Below are positions 17,714 to 26,232 of a stretch of DNA of 64,000 bases, piece by piece (within the stretch, counting starts at the first letter, position 1; every line of letters starts with the position of its first letter). This stretch comes from Bacillota bacterium (lineage in GTDB: Bacteria > Bacillota > Clostridia > Christensenellales > JAEXRW01), in NCBI GenBank assembly GCA_023454175.1, contig JAEXRW010000010.1, positions 248,001 through 312,000 on the forward strand, in the 5' to 3' direction. The notes beneath the pieces are model-generated. The model saw only the letters and a program-made list of their open reading frames with translations. It was not told the origin of the DNA and searched no databases. A program made the position numbers and the translations under genes.

Positions 17714-18829
17714 TCATCCCTGCCAGCCTGTGCGGTCGATCACGCCGCCGTTGTCCCAGAGGTTTTCCCAGCTTTCTGCGCCGGGCCACAGGAATACCTG
17801 GCCTTTGATGAGACGGCAGTTTTTGTCTATCCCGGAAATGGCCTGCATCTCTTCGGCGGTGAGCGGATCGGATACCGCCGCCATGAGGTTGGACAAGTAT
17901 TCGTGGCGGTAAATGGAGAAGGGGATGGGCACCTGGCCGCGCTGCACGGCCCACTTGATGCAGACCACAGCCGGGTGCACGCCGTGCTTCCTGGCTATGG
18001 ATACGATCACCGGGTCCTCGATATCCACGGTATCTGTCTCGGTCTTATCCCGATCAGGCCGGGTGGGGCTCCCGATGGGGCAAAAGCCCACAGGCCGGAC
18101 TCCGAGGTCCATCATGTATTGGAAGAGCTCCTGCTGCTGAAAATGCGGATGCAGCTCCATTTCGTTGGCTGCAGGCTTGATACGCGCAGCCTCCCATATT
18201 TCCGCCATCTTGGGCATGGTCACAGAAGACGTCCCGATCGAACGGACCAGGCCCATTTCCACCAGCCGCTCCATCTGGCGCCAGACACCCATGAATTCAT
18301 CGATGAAAAAAGGCCTTGAAAGGGGATTGCGCGAATCACCGGTGCATCCGGGCGCATGGTAATTCGGAAAGGGCCAATGCACAAAGTACAAATCGAGGTA
18401 ATTCAGCCCCAGGTCACGAAGGCTGGCAGCGCAGGACACCAGGACATCCCCATCGCCATGCATATCGTTCCATACCTTGGATGTGATAAAGAGTTCCTCG
18501 CGGCTCACAAGCCCCGAGTCCAGGACTTCACGAAGCGCCTTGCCGATCTGCTTTTCATTCCCGTATACGCTGGCGCAGTCGATGAGCCTGTAACCGACGG
18601 AGATCGCACCTTTTACCGCCGCTGCGATATCATCGGCAGTGAAGCGGTCGGAGCCGAAAGTGCCGAGCCCGATGGCCGGCATTTCATAGCCGTTATTCAA
18701 TTTCTTCTTCAGGACCAATGCCGGGTGCTCCGAAGCCTTGTATCCATCGTGGAGCCTGCGCTTCGGCACCATTTCCGGGTCAACGGCATCGGATGCAATG
18801 ATAAACGGGTCGGGCGGATAATTTGCCAT
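17714..18829 (-). CDS. Aldo/keto reductase
   Basis: NAD(P)H-dependent carbonyl reductase of the AKR superfamily, cytoplasmic. The catalytic tetrad is visible as Asp and Tyr in DCASVYGNE, Lys in TSKVWN, and His in YFVHWPFPN. The first 40 residues are an extension before the barrel start LNNGYEMPAIGLGTFG. The 371 residues are longer than the usual 280-320 because of this and a C-terminal extension (VFLWPGAESW). A strong AGGAGGT precedes the ATG, 11 bp after the GatZ-like gene. In this operon it could reduce an aldehyde released from sugar breakdown, for example lactaldehyde to propanediol, but that is inference. Confidence 0.85.
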   Translation of the reverse strand: MANYPPDPFIIASDAVDPEMVPKRRLHDGYKASEHPALVLKKKLNNGYEMPAIGLGTFGSDRFTADDIAAAVKGAISVGYRLIDCASVYGNEKQIGKALREVLDSGLVSREELFITSKVWNDMHGDGDVLVSCAASLRDLGLNYLDLYFVHWPFPNYHAPGCTGDSRNPLSRPFFIDEFMGVWRQMERLVEMGLVRSIGTSSVTMPKMAEIWEAARIKPAANEMELHPHFQQQELFQYMMDLGVRPVGFCPIGSPTRPDRDKTETDTVDIEDPVIVSIARKHGVHPAVVCIKWAVQRGQVPIPFSIYRHEYLSNLMAAVSDPLTAEEMQAISGIDKNCRLIKGQVFLWPGAESWENLWDNGGVIDRTGWQG

Positions 18830-18840
18830 GGTTTGACCTC

Positions 18841-20169
18841 CTAATATGATAATGATGGGACTTTCGCGGCGGGCAGGGTGGCAAACAGGTAATCATCGAT
18901 GCATTCGCCGATGCGGTCCAGAATGAGCGCATCCGCACTGTTTTCGAGCTGGCCCGAGCGTATCTTTTTGTATTGTGACGGCATGAACTGGCTGAGGAGG
19001 GGGAGCGGTATCCGGCAGCCTTCGAAATTCCCGACAAGGCGGCCGATAGACGCCTTGACGGCAGGCAAGGGAAGGTAATAGCGCACCCTGTCTGAAAAAC
19101 TGTACAACCGGCTGAACCGCTGGCTGACGCCGTCTCCATGGTAGTGCTTTTGCCAATCGCCCGGGCTTTCCAGCATGGCGGTCTCCAGCGTGGCCCTGAA
19201 ACCGCTGAGCCAGACGCCCCTGCCTTCAAAAAGGGCCGTTTCGATCCTTTCCAGGGAACAGAGCGCTTCCCTGAAGGCAAAGGTCAGGGCCGGGCCCACC
19301 TTGAGAATGGCGATGCCGTCCTCCACCATTTCCCGCAGCTTCCCCATGGGCTGGTAATCTGTGGAGTGACCCTCGAAGACCAATGAAGGGTAATCCCTCA
19401 GCACAGCTGTCAGCAAACGCGCCCGCCCCCGGTCGTATTCAAATACTTCCCTGTCCCCGAATTCGACGCCGGGCTGCACGACCAGAGCGACCACGCGCCC
19501 CCACGCATTTTGCAGGCCGAGCGCACCGAATGCGCTCTCAAACGCCGCTACCGTCCTTCTGGCGTCTTCGTGATAGGTGACGCAAACCGATTCGCCGGCT
19601 TCCTGCGCGCCGCCGGGTATGGGCACCTCGCTGCCGATGACGTATACGGGCGCCTGTGCAAAGGGGTATTCCTTCTGCCTTTGACTGAAGGCGTTTTCGG
19701 CCGCCGCGCACAGGATGGCGCCCCTTTGGGCGATGACATCGTCGCCGAGCCTTTCACCGTCCGCATCCGATCCAAGCCGCATGCTGGTATCGATATGGAT
19801 CTTTGTAAAACCGGCCAGCACATACTCCTGGACCAGATCCCCTGCATGGGCCATCGCTTCCGCTTCGCCGAGGCTGGACCACGTGAGCGGTCCAAGGTGG
19901 TCCCCACCCAGGATGAGCGCATCATCGGGCAGCCCGGCGCGGCGGGCCAGACCGGTACAGTAGGCATGGAAATCCCCGGGCTTCATGCCGGTATAACCGC
20001 CGAACTGGTTGACCTGGTTGGCTGTCGCCTCGACCAGCGCCGGGACGCCGTGCGCTTTGGCACGCCCCATCACGGCGCGCAGCACGTACTCATTGGCGCT
20101 GCAGCACGAATATATGCCGCAATGGCATCCCGTTTTCTGCCGCCGGACCATTTCCTGTATCAGATGCAT
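18841..20169 (-). CDS. GatZ/KbaZ-family protein (tagatose-bisphosphate aldolase-type subunit)
   Basis: Belongs to the family of non-catalytic or chaperone subunits of class II tagatose-1,6-bisphosphate aldolase; some relatives are sugar-phosphate 4-epimerases. Family blocks in order are CGIYSCCSANEYV, EATANQVNQFGGYTGM, LGGDHLGP, GFTKIHID, GSEVPIPGG, VVQPGVEFG, EGHSTDY and ILKVGPALTFA. The 442 residues are slightly above the 420-430 usual for GatZ. ATG 20169 is well spaced from TAGGAAG; GTG 20178 is an alternative. The catalytic partner (GatY/KbaY) is absent from the window, so an independent enzymatic role such as epimerase should be considered. It lies 12 bp after the GatD-like gene. Confidence 0.85.
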   Translation of the reverse strand: MHLIQEMVRRQKTGCHCGIYSCCSANEYVLRAVMGRAKAHGVPALVEATANQVNQFGGYTGMKPGDFHAYCTGLARRAGLPDDALILGGDHLGPLTWSSLGEAEAMAHAGDLVQEYVLAGFTKIHIDTSMRLGSDADGERLGDDVIAQRGAILCAAAENAFSQRQKEYPFAQAPVYVIGSEVPIPGGAQEAGESVCVTYHEDARRTVAAFESAFGALGLQNAWGRVVALVVQPGVEFGDREVFEYDRGRARLLTAVLRDYPSLVFEGHSTDYQPMGKLREMVEDGIAILKVGPALTFAFREALCSLERIETALFEGRGVWLSGFRATLETAMLESPGDWQKHYHGDGVSQRFSRLYSFSDRVRYYLPLPAVKASIGRLVGNFEGCRIPLPLLSQFMPSQYKKIRSGQLENSADALILDRIGECIDDYLFATLPAAKVPSLSY

Positions 20170-20181
20170 CGGGTTCACTTC

Positions 20182-21234
20182 CTACAAATCATGATTGAGG
20201 ATCAATACCTTGCCTTTTACGGCCGAAGGGTCCTTGTACAGCTCAAAGGCTTCGCTCACCCTGCATAGGGGGAACCGCCTGAAGATCATGCTATCATCCA
20301 GCCTGAGCTGGCCCGTGGCAAAATAATGGGCCGTCCAGTACCACTCCTTGCCGGGGAAGGGCGCGGAATAGCTCATCCATGAACCGGTGAGCCTGAATTC
20401 CTTGCGGTTCAGCTGCTCCCAGAGGTGCGCATCGTAGCATACGTCCCTGGAGGGCGTGCCGATGCAGCACATGACCCCTTTTGCATCCGTCAGGTCAAAC
20501 CCGAGCTGTATGGTGGAGGGCTGCCCGGCAGTCTCAAAAACATAATCGAATCCCAGCTCCCCGATGTACTCCTTCAGCGCGGAGGTAAAATCCGTCGCCT
20601 GCACATTGAATACAGCGTCCGCCCCGAGCTTTTTTGCCAGCGCCAGGCGGTCATCGTCGATATCAAAAACAGCTACGGACTGCGCGCCAAGGATCCGGCA
20701 CCACTGGGCTGCGAGCAGGCCGATATTGCCTCCGCCCAGGATGGCGACCGTGCCGCCGCCTTTGAACTCGGCGCAGAGCACGCCATGGAGCGCCACGGTG
20801 GCGGGTTCAAAAAGCGCGCCCATCTCATAGGACACATTCCCGGCTATGCGCACGGCGTTCCTGGCGGGTATGACCACATACTCAGCCAAAGCGCCCTGCT
20901 CGCGGGACCCGATAAAGCTGTAATGTTTGCACTGGGAGTAGCTGCCCCGCTGACAGTCCGCACAGGCAAGGCAGGGGATGAGGGGCGCCCCGGCGATACG
21001 GTCCCCGATACCGAACCCCGACACACCCTCGCCTATCTCCGCCACTTCCCCTGAAAATTCATGCCCGAGCACGATGGGGTAATAATGCGCGGCATCCCCC
21101 AGCACGCGCGGGATGTCGCTCCCGCAGATGCCGCACGCGCGCACCCTGATTTTCAGCATTCCGGGGCCGACCTGGGGTTCCCGGTAATCGTCACAGCGGA
21201 TATCGCCTTTTGCATAAAGCACCGCAGCCTTCAT
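20182..21234 (-). CDS. Zinc alcohol dehydrogenase, galactitol-1-phosphate 5-dehydrogenase-like
   Basis: Medium-chain zinc dehydrogenase that oxidises a secondary alcohol of a polyol (phosphate) with NAD(P)+. The catalytic zinc site is in RACGICGSDIPR and YYPIVLGHEFSG. Structural zinc cysteines are in PCLACADCQRGSYSQC, and the Rossmann motif is AILGGGNIGLLAAQ. HYYPIVLGHEFSG, DFIGSR-like HYSFIGSREQGALAEY and GSWMSYSAPFPGKEW match GatD closely. The second ATG (21234) is chosen because it overlaps the kinase stop as ATGA and sits 8 bp after AAGGGG. GatD-like plus GatZ-like genes in one operon point to a hexitol/tagatose-type route. Confidence 0.86.
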   Translation of the reverse strand: MKAAVLYAKGDIRCDDYREPQVGPGMLKIRVRACGICGSDIPRVLGDAAHYYPIVLGHEFSGEVAEIGEGVSGFGIGDRIAGAPLIPCLACADCQRGSYSQCKHYSFIGSREQGALAEYVVIPARNAVRIAGNVSYEMGALFEPATVALHGVLCAEFKGGGTVAILGGGNIGLLAAQWCRILGAQSVAVFDIDDDRLALAKKLGADAVFNVQATDFTSALKEYIGELGFDYVFETAGQPSTIQLGFDLTDAKGVMCCIGTPSRDVCYDAHLWEQLNRKEFRLTGSWMSYSAPFPGKEWYWTAHYFATGQLRLDDSMIFRRFPLCRVSEAFELYKDPSAVKGKVLILNHDL

Positions 21235-22757
21235 ATACATATCCCCTTTATCCCGGAGAGTGTCTCCATGCTTTGCTTCAATTGCACGTACAGGTCCTTA
21301 TAAAGCCTGTAATACGGGACATACTTTTTGACGGTTTCCGCATCGGGCAGCTGCTCACGCTCGATCCTGACATACTGCGCCACGGCGGAAGCGTAACCAT
21401 CAAAGCACCCGATACCCATCCCCGCCAGCATCGCAGCGCCGAGCGTGGTGGCATTATCGGATGAAGGGACCACGATCCTTTTCCCCGTCACATCCGCCTT
21501 GATCTGTGTCCATACGATGCTGTTGGCGGCGCCGCCCACGGCACGAAGCTCGGATACTTCCGCATCCACTTCACTGGCGGTCTCAAGGTTATGCTGGAGG
21601 GAGTAGGCGACGCCTTCCATGGCTGCCCGGATCATATGGGCGCGCGTTTTGTCGTACCCCAGGCCGAAATAGGTGCCGCATGCATTCGGGTCCCAAATGG
21701 GGGAGCGTTCGCCGCTCATGTATGGCAACAGGATGAGCCCGTCCGACCCGGGCGGAATACCGTCCGCCTCGTTGCTCATGATCTCGTAGGGGGAACAATT
21801 ACACGCCCTGGCCGTATCCCGTTCGGCCGCGCCGAGCTGGGTATTGAACCAATTGAGGATCCCGCCGCATACCGAGCCGCCCTGCAGCAGCCAGCAGCCG
21901 GGTACCACGTGCGCACTGAGTATCAGCCGCGGGTGGGCCAGGGGCCTATCCACACAGATGCTCATGCCCCCCGCCTGGCCGCCCTGCTCCTGCGTCTGGC
22001 CCTTTTCCACCACGCCCGCACCCAGCGTGGCGCAGGCGGCATCCAGCCCGCCCGCGACCACCGGCGTGCCGGCCAGCAGACCGCACTCCGCGGACGCTTT
22101 TGCCGTGACCCTGCCCACGATGGCGTCGCAGGGGACAGGGTCCACCAGCAGGGAATCGGGAATGCCGAATTCCCGGGTGAGCGAATGATCATACTGCAAT
22201 GTGCGCTGGTCAAAATTGTGCCAGCCGTAGCACTGGGAATAGTCCTGCGAAATGTGGCCGGTGAGTTTATATACGATGAAACTGTTGCTTTGCAGGATCT
22301 TCGATGCTTTTTTCAGGATATCGGGATGGTGCTTTTTCCAGTACAGGACCTTGGGAAGCGTATAGGACGGGGAGAACGGATTACCGGATACTTTGAAAAT
22401 GGCATCCAAGCCGATCTGCTGCACGACCTCTTTACACAGGCCGGCCGCCCGCGTATCCATCCAGATGGGGGTGGGAGCCAGCACGCTGCCTCCCTGATCC
22501 ACCGCTATGGCCGACCAGCCCTGCCCGTCTATCCCCACGGCTGCAATATCGGACGGGGAGATGCCCTTTGAAAAAAGCTCATTGATGGCGGCGCATACAC
22601 CCTGCCACCATTCATCGGCGTTCTGCTCCACCCAGCCCGGATGCGGGTAAAAGACACGGTAGGATGCCATGGTGCAGGCGATGAGCCTTCCCCCGCCAAA
22701 GACCGCCACCTTGCAGGCGGACGTACCGATATCGATCCCCATAAGATAGCTTTTCAT
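21231..22757 (-). CDS. FGGY-family carbohydrate kinase
   Basis: ATP-dependent sugar kinase of the xylulokinase/fuculokinase family. The 508-residue protein opens with MGIDIGTSACKVAVF (phosphate-binding loop), followed by HPGWVEQNADEWW, the substrate region IGIDGQGWSAI-like with TPIWMDTRA, and the C-terminal lobe with MSGERSPIWDPNA and RAVGGAANSIVWTQIKADV. Overall it resembles xylulose kinases; which ketose (L-fuculose, D-ribulose or another) is used cannot be read from sequence. The ATG at 22757 has GGGG 6 bp upstream and is preferred to TTG 22772. It is the first gene of the minus-strand operon, behind two LacI-type operators. Confidence 0.88.
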   Translation of the reverse strand: MKSYLMGIDIGTSACKVAVFGGGRLIACTMASYRVFYPHPGWVEQNADEWWQGVCAAINELFSKGISPSDIAAVGIDGQGWSAIAVDQGGSVLAPTPIWMDTRAAGLCKEVVQQIGLDAIFKVSGNPFSPSYTLPKVLYWKKHHPDILKKASKILQSNSFIVYKLTGHISQDYSQCYGWHNFDQRTLQYDHSLTREFGIPDSLLVDPVPCDAIVGRVTAKASAECGLLAGTPVVAGGLDAACATLGAGVVEKGQTQEQGGQAGGMSICVDRPLAHPRLILSAHVVPGCWLLQGGSVCGGILNWFNTQLGAAERDTARACNCSPYEIMSNEADGIPPGSDGLILLPYMSGERSPIWDPNACGTYFGLGYDKTRAHMIRAAMEGVAYSLQHNLETASEVDAEVSELRAVGGAANSIVWTQIKADVTGKRIVVPSSDNATTLGAAMLAGMGIGCFDGYASAVAQYVRIEREQLPDAETVKKYVPYYRLYKDLYVQLKQSMETLSGIKGICI

Positions 22758-22783
22758 GATGTACCCCAACAAATCAGATAAAT

Positions 22784-22798
22784 GCTAAACGTTTCACA
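22784..22798. promoter_or_regulatory. LacI-type operator O1 before the kinase operon
   Basis: GCTAAACGTTTCACA, with an AAACGTTT core at 22787-22794. It lies about 30 bp upstream of the FGGY kinase start. The core matches three other sites in the locus and the general LacI/CcpA-like palindrome. Confidence 0.7.
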
Positions 22799-22891
22799 TT
22801 CGCCCCATAAACCGATATGCATGCATATGAAAAAGCACCATTACTCTATTCCGTTTTGCTCATAATAACACCCTAACCTGCAAAATACAAT

Positions 22892-22905
22892 ACTAAACGT
22901 TTCGT
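22892..22905. promoter_or_regulatory. LacI-type operator O2 before the kinase operon
   Basis: ACTAAACGTTTCGT, core at 22895-22902, about 108 bp from O1 centre to centre. It is located between the lacI stop and the kinase start, which would allow looping between two bound dimers. Confidence 0.7.
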
Positions 22906-22921
22906 AATTATTCAAAAATGA

Positions 22922-23929
22922 TCAATCTGGCATTTTCCGGACAGATTCACGGATATTCAGGCGGGTGCTCAGGACCACGACCTCCCTGGATTCGCACTTG
23001 TTGTCATTCAGACGGTTCAACAGCAACTGGGCCGCCCTGTCGGCGATCATCTCCATGGGCTGCGCCACTACGGTAAGGGGGGGCTGCACCAGCCTGAGCA
23101 TGATCATATCATCAAAACCGACGATGGATATATCTTCGCCGATGCGCAGGTTACGCTCATTGGCCGCTATCACTGCGCCCAATGTCATATCGTAATTGAT
23201 CGCGATGATCGCAGTGGGCGCATCGTCCTTCTCAACAAGGCTGCATAAAGCCTGGTATCCGCCTTCCACCCGCATATTGCAGACCGCGGTATACTCATTT
23301 TTCACCTCAATACCGTATTCGGACATGGCGGAGGCAAATCCCTCATACCGCTTCCGCGGCGTATATATTTCCATGGGACCCGTGATGATACCGATCTTCC
23401 GGTGCCCCATCCGGATGAGATGCTCCGTGGCCTTGAACGTAGCTTTTTCATTATCGATGATCACCGCATCGCAATCAACACTGTCCACCAGCCTGTCTAT
23501 CAGCACGACGGGGATGTTTTTCTGGAGGGCATTTTTGAGGAAACTGCCGTCGCCGTACAAAGGCTGGCAAATGACGCCGTCCACTTTTTTTCGCAGCAGA
23601 AAATCCATCTGCCTATGGATGCCGCCGGGTGCGGTGCCGTATTCACTGATGATGGTACTGTAACCGAAACCCTGCAGCTGCGACTGCATCCGTGAAACGA
23701 TGGTGGTACTGAAAAGGCTGTCCAATTCCGGAAGCAGCACGCCGAGCGTCATCGTCCGGTTGGTCTTCAGGCCCCGCGCGATCTCATTGGCTTCGTAGCC
23801 GCCCAGCTTTTCGATGGCCTTTTCGATGGCGATCCGGTTGTATTCGCGCAAAGAACCCCCGTTGATGTATTTGGATATCGTGGCGATGGACAGGCCGGTG
23901 GCCTGCGCGATGTCCTTGATCTTTGCCAT
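22922..23929 (-). CDS. LacI-family transcriptional regulator
   Basis: Sugar-responsive DNA-binding repressor, 335 residues. The N-terminal helix-turn-helix AKIKDIAQATGLSIATISKYINGG (residues 2-25, given here in part) and hinge are followed by a periplasmic-binding-protein-like effector domain with TLGVLLPELDSLFST and SIVGFDDMI. It is separately transcribed ahead of the FGGY operon and diverges from fucI. The AAACGTTT operators on both sides and before the ABC transporter are the expected targets. Effector is unknown; a sugar or sugar phosphate from the fucose-type route is likely. Confidence 0.92.
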   Translation of the reverse strand: MAKIKDIAQATGLSIATISKYINGGSLREYNRIAIEKAIEKLGGYEANEIARGLKTNRTMTLGVLLPELDSLFSTTIVSRMQSQLQGFGYSTIISEYGTAPGGIHRQMDFLLRKKVDGVICQPLYGDGSFLKNALQKNIPVVLIDRLVDSVDCDAVIIDNEKATFKATEHLIRMGHRKIGIITGPMEIYTPRKRYEGFASAMSEYGIEVKNEYTAVCNMRVEGGYQALCSLVEKDDAPTAIIAINYDMTLGAVIAANERNLRIGEDISIVGFDDMIMLRLVQPPLTVVAQPMEMIADRAAQLLLNRLNDNKCESREVVVLSTRLNIRESVRKMPD

Positions 23930-24195
23930 GTTACCTCACACGGTATGCATTTTGCATTTATTGTAGTGCGATTCGAAACGTTTCACAAGTACCAAATCGA
24001 AAGCAAACTTGTGAAAAACAATACAAATCATTCAAATATCTCTACACATGTATTATACCAGCAATCACCATTGTATAATATAGCTTATCGGATCATCCAA
24101 TGGTCCATTCGCTTCTTTATTAATAGCACGCGTCCTGCGGCATTGCATCCATCCATTACGCATAACCCATTCATGCCATACGGAGGTATCCACCC
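23930..24195. promoter_or_regulatory. Divergent lacI-fucI control region
   Basis: 266 bp, distinctly A+T-rich. Operator O3 lies at 23974-23985 (CGAAACGTTTCA, core 23976-23983), the most symmetric of the four sites, about 45 bp upstream of the lacI start. It could repress lacI and fucI together. TATAATATAGC-like sequence near 24073-24085 could supply a -10 for fucI. The fucI RBS is GGAGG at 24182-24186. Confidence 0.65.
23974..23985. promoter_or_regulatory. LacI-type operator O3 between lacI and fucI
   Basis: CGAAACGTTTCA is palindromic over 10 of 12 bases. Its position permits autoregulation of lacI and control of fucI. Confidence 0.72.
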
Positions 24196-25950
24196 ATGGT
24201 CAAAATAGGCATCAGGCCGGCGATCGACGGCAGGGAAAAGGGCGTCCGTGAGACTCTGGAGTCACAAACGATGAACATGGCCAGCGCTGCGGCCCGGCTC
24301 ATCTCCTCCAACCTGAAGGACAGGGAGGGCCAGCCCATCGAATGCGTGATCGCGGATACGACGATCGGCGGCGTATACGAGGCTGCGGCATGCGCAGAAA
24401 AATTTGAAAGGGAAGGCGTATGCGCTTCCCTGACGGTGACGCCCTGCTGGTGCTATGGGGCGGAGACCATGGACATGAACCCGCTGATCCCCAAAGCGGT
24501 GTGGGGTTTCAACGGGACGGAACGCCCCGGCGCGGTATACCTGGCTGCAGTGCTGGCGGCGCACACGCAGAAGGGGATTCCCGCCTTCTCCATCTACGGG
24601 CACGACGTGCAGGGCAGGAACGAAACGGACATCCCGCAGGATGTACAGGAAAAGATCCTGCAGTTTGCGCGGGCCGCCGCGGCGGTGGGGCAGATGCGGG
24701 GAAAAAGCTATCTCTCCTGCGGAAGCGTTTCCATGGGCATCGCAGGCTCCATCGTGGATACCGGTTTCTTTGAATCCTACCTGGGCATGCGGTGCGAAGC
24801 GGTGGACATGACGGAATATGTCCGGCGCATAGAGGAGGACATATACGACAGGGAAGAATTCATCAAAGCGCTCCGATGGGTGAAGGAGAACTGCAAAGAA
24901 GGATATGACAAAAACGACCCGCCATCCTCCCGGGAGAGGAAGGACGCGGAATGGGAATTTACCATCAAATGCGCGCTGATCGCACGCGACCTGATGCGCG
25001 GCAATCCAAAACTGGCTAGCATCGGATTCCGTGAGGAAGGCATGGGGCACAACGCCATCGCAGGCGGCTTCCAGGGCCAAAGGCAGTGGACGGACCATTT
25101 CCCCAATGCCGATTTCGTCGAAGCCATCCTGTGCAGCTCCTTTGACTGGAACGGGAAGCGTACGCCGTTCATATTTGCCACCGAGAACGATTCCCTCAAC
25201 GGCGCGGCGATGCTTTTGGGGCATCTGCTGACCAATACGGCGCAGATCTTTTCGGACGTGCGCACGTACTGGAGCCCCGAAGCGGTAAAAAAAGCGACCG
25301 GCAAAGCACTGCCGGATGCAGCATCCAACGGGATCATCCACCTGATCAATTCGGGCGCCACGTGCCTGGACGGGACGGGACGGCAGGAAAAGGACGGGAA
25401 AGCGGCCATCAAACCCTTTTGGGACATCACGGAAGAAGAAGTGCAAAAATGCCTGCAGGCCGTGTCCTGGTGCCCTGCGGACAAGGGGTATTTCCGGGGA
25501 GGCGGATTCTCCAGCTGCTTTAAAACGGTGGGCGGCATGCCGGTGACCATGAGCCGCATCAACCTGGTGAAAGGACTGGGACCGGTATTGCAGCTGGCGG
25601 AGGGCTGGACCGTGGAGCTGCCGGACGAGATCCACGACGCATTGAACCAGCGGACGGATCCCACCTGGCCCACCACATGGTTCACACCCAGACTGACGGG
25701 CAAAGGCGCGTTCAAGGACGTGTACTCGGTGATGGCCAACTGGGGCGCCAACCATGCGGCCGTAAGCTATGGACATATCGGCGCGGACCTGATCACCCTG
25801 GCAGCCATGCTGCGGATACCCGTGAACATGCACAACGCGGAAGCGGAGATCTTCCGTCCCAGCGCATGGAGCGCCTTCGGTACGGAAAACCCGGAAAGCG
25901 CCGATTTCATGGCGTGCGGCAACTACGGGCCCCTGTATGGGAAAAAGTAA
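24196..25950 (+). CDS. fucI: L-fucose isomerase
   Basis: Mn2+-dependent aldose-ketose isomerase converting L-fucose to L-fuculose (also D-arabinose to D-ribulose). The 584 residues match the roughly 590-residue family. Diagnostic blocks are VKIGIRPAIDGRE, FNGTERPGAVYLAA, AGGFQGQRQWTDHFPNAD, SSFDWNG, FATENDSLNGAAML and TYWSPEAV. The metal-binding acidic residues are expected near Glu309 and Asp332. It is transcribed divergently from lacI and, unusually, apart from the kinase and mutarotase operon on the other strand. No FucA-type aldolase is nearby. Confidence 0.95.
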   Translation: MVKIGIRPAIDGREKGVRETLESQTMNMASAAARLISSNLKDREGQPIECVIADTTIGGVYEAAACAEKFEREGVCASLTVTPCWCYGAETMDMNPLIPKAVWGFNGTERPGAVYLAAVLAAHTQKGIPAFSIYGHDVQGRNETDIPQDVQEKILQFARAAAAVGQMRGKSYLSCGSVSMGIAGSIVDTGFFESYLGMRCEAVDMTEYVRRIEEDIYDREEFIKALRWVKENCKEGYDKNDPPSSRERKDAEWEFTIKCALIARDLMRGNPKLASIGFREEGMGHNAIAGGFQGQRQWTDHFPNADFVEAILCSSFDWNGKRTPFIFATENDSLNGAAMLLGHLLTNTAQIFSDVRTYWSPEAVKKATGKALPDAASNGIIHLINSGATCLDGTGRQEKDGKAAIKPFWDITEEEVQKCLQAVSWCPADKGYFRGGGFSSCFKTVGGMPVTMSRINLVKGLGPVLQLAEGWTVELPDEIHDALNQRTDPTWPTTWFTPRLTGKGAFKDVYSVMANWGANHAAVSYGHIGADLITLAAMLRIPVNMHNAEAEIFRPSAWSAFGTENPESADFMACGNYGPLYGKK

Positions 25951-26232
25951 GTCCGCCGTTAAATCGCTGCAGAAAGTGGTATTCCTGACGGATAACCGTA
26001 TGGGCGCTGCCGTTTGAAGCATTGCAGCAGGCATGGATAAGACTTTCAGAATTAACCATATCGTGTTATAATTATAATGACCAACCATATCCCGATTGGA
26101 TCCAAGAAATTCAACTACTCCCGGCGCTACCAAGCTCCGGTTTCTGATCCCAACGTACCTGCCAATGCCGTCCATAACATGCCTTAACCGGGTCTGCTTC
26201 AACGACATCCTTTATCCAAAGGGGGATACGGT
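25951..26232. other. Intergenic region before the two-component system
   Basis: 282 bp with no gene and no clear terminator after fucI. An A+T-rich patch at 26050-26085 (GTTATAATTATAATG) could hold the promoter of the sensor/regulator operon. AAAGGGGG at 26217-26224 is the RBS of the next gene. Confidence 0.4.

Noticed and set aside
24262..26208. 648-codon open frame on the minus strand across fucI
   Set aside because: Antisense shadow of fucI with no family pattern; fucI itself is unambiguous.
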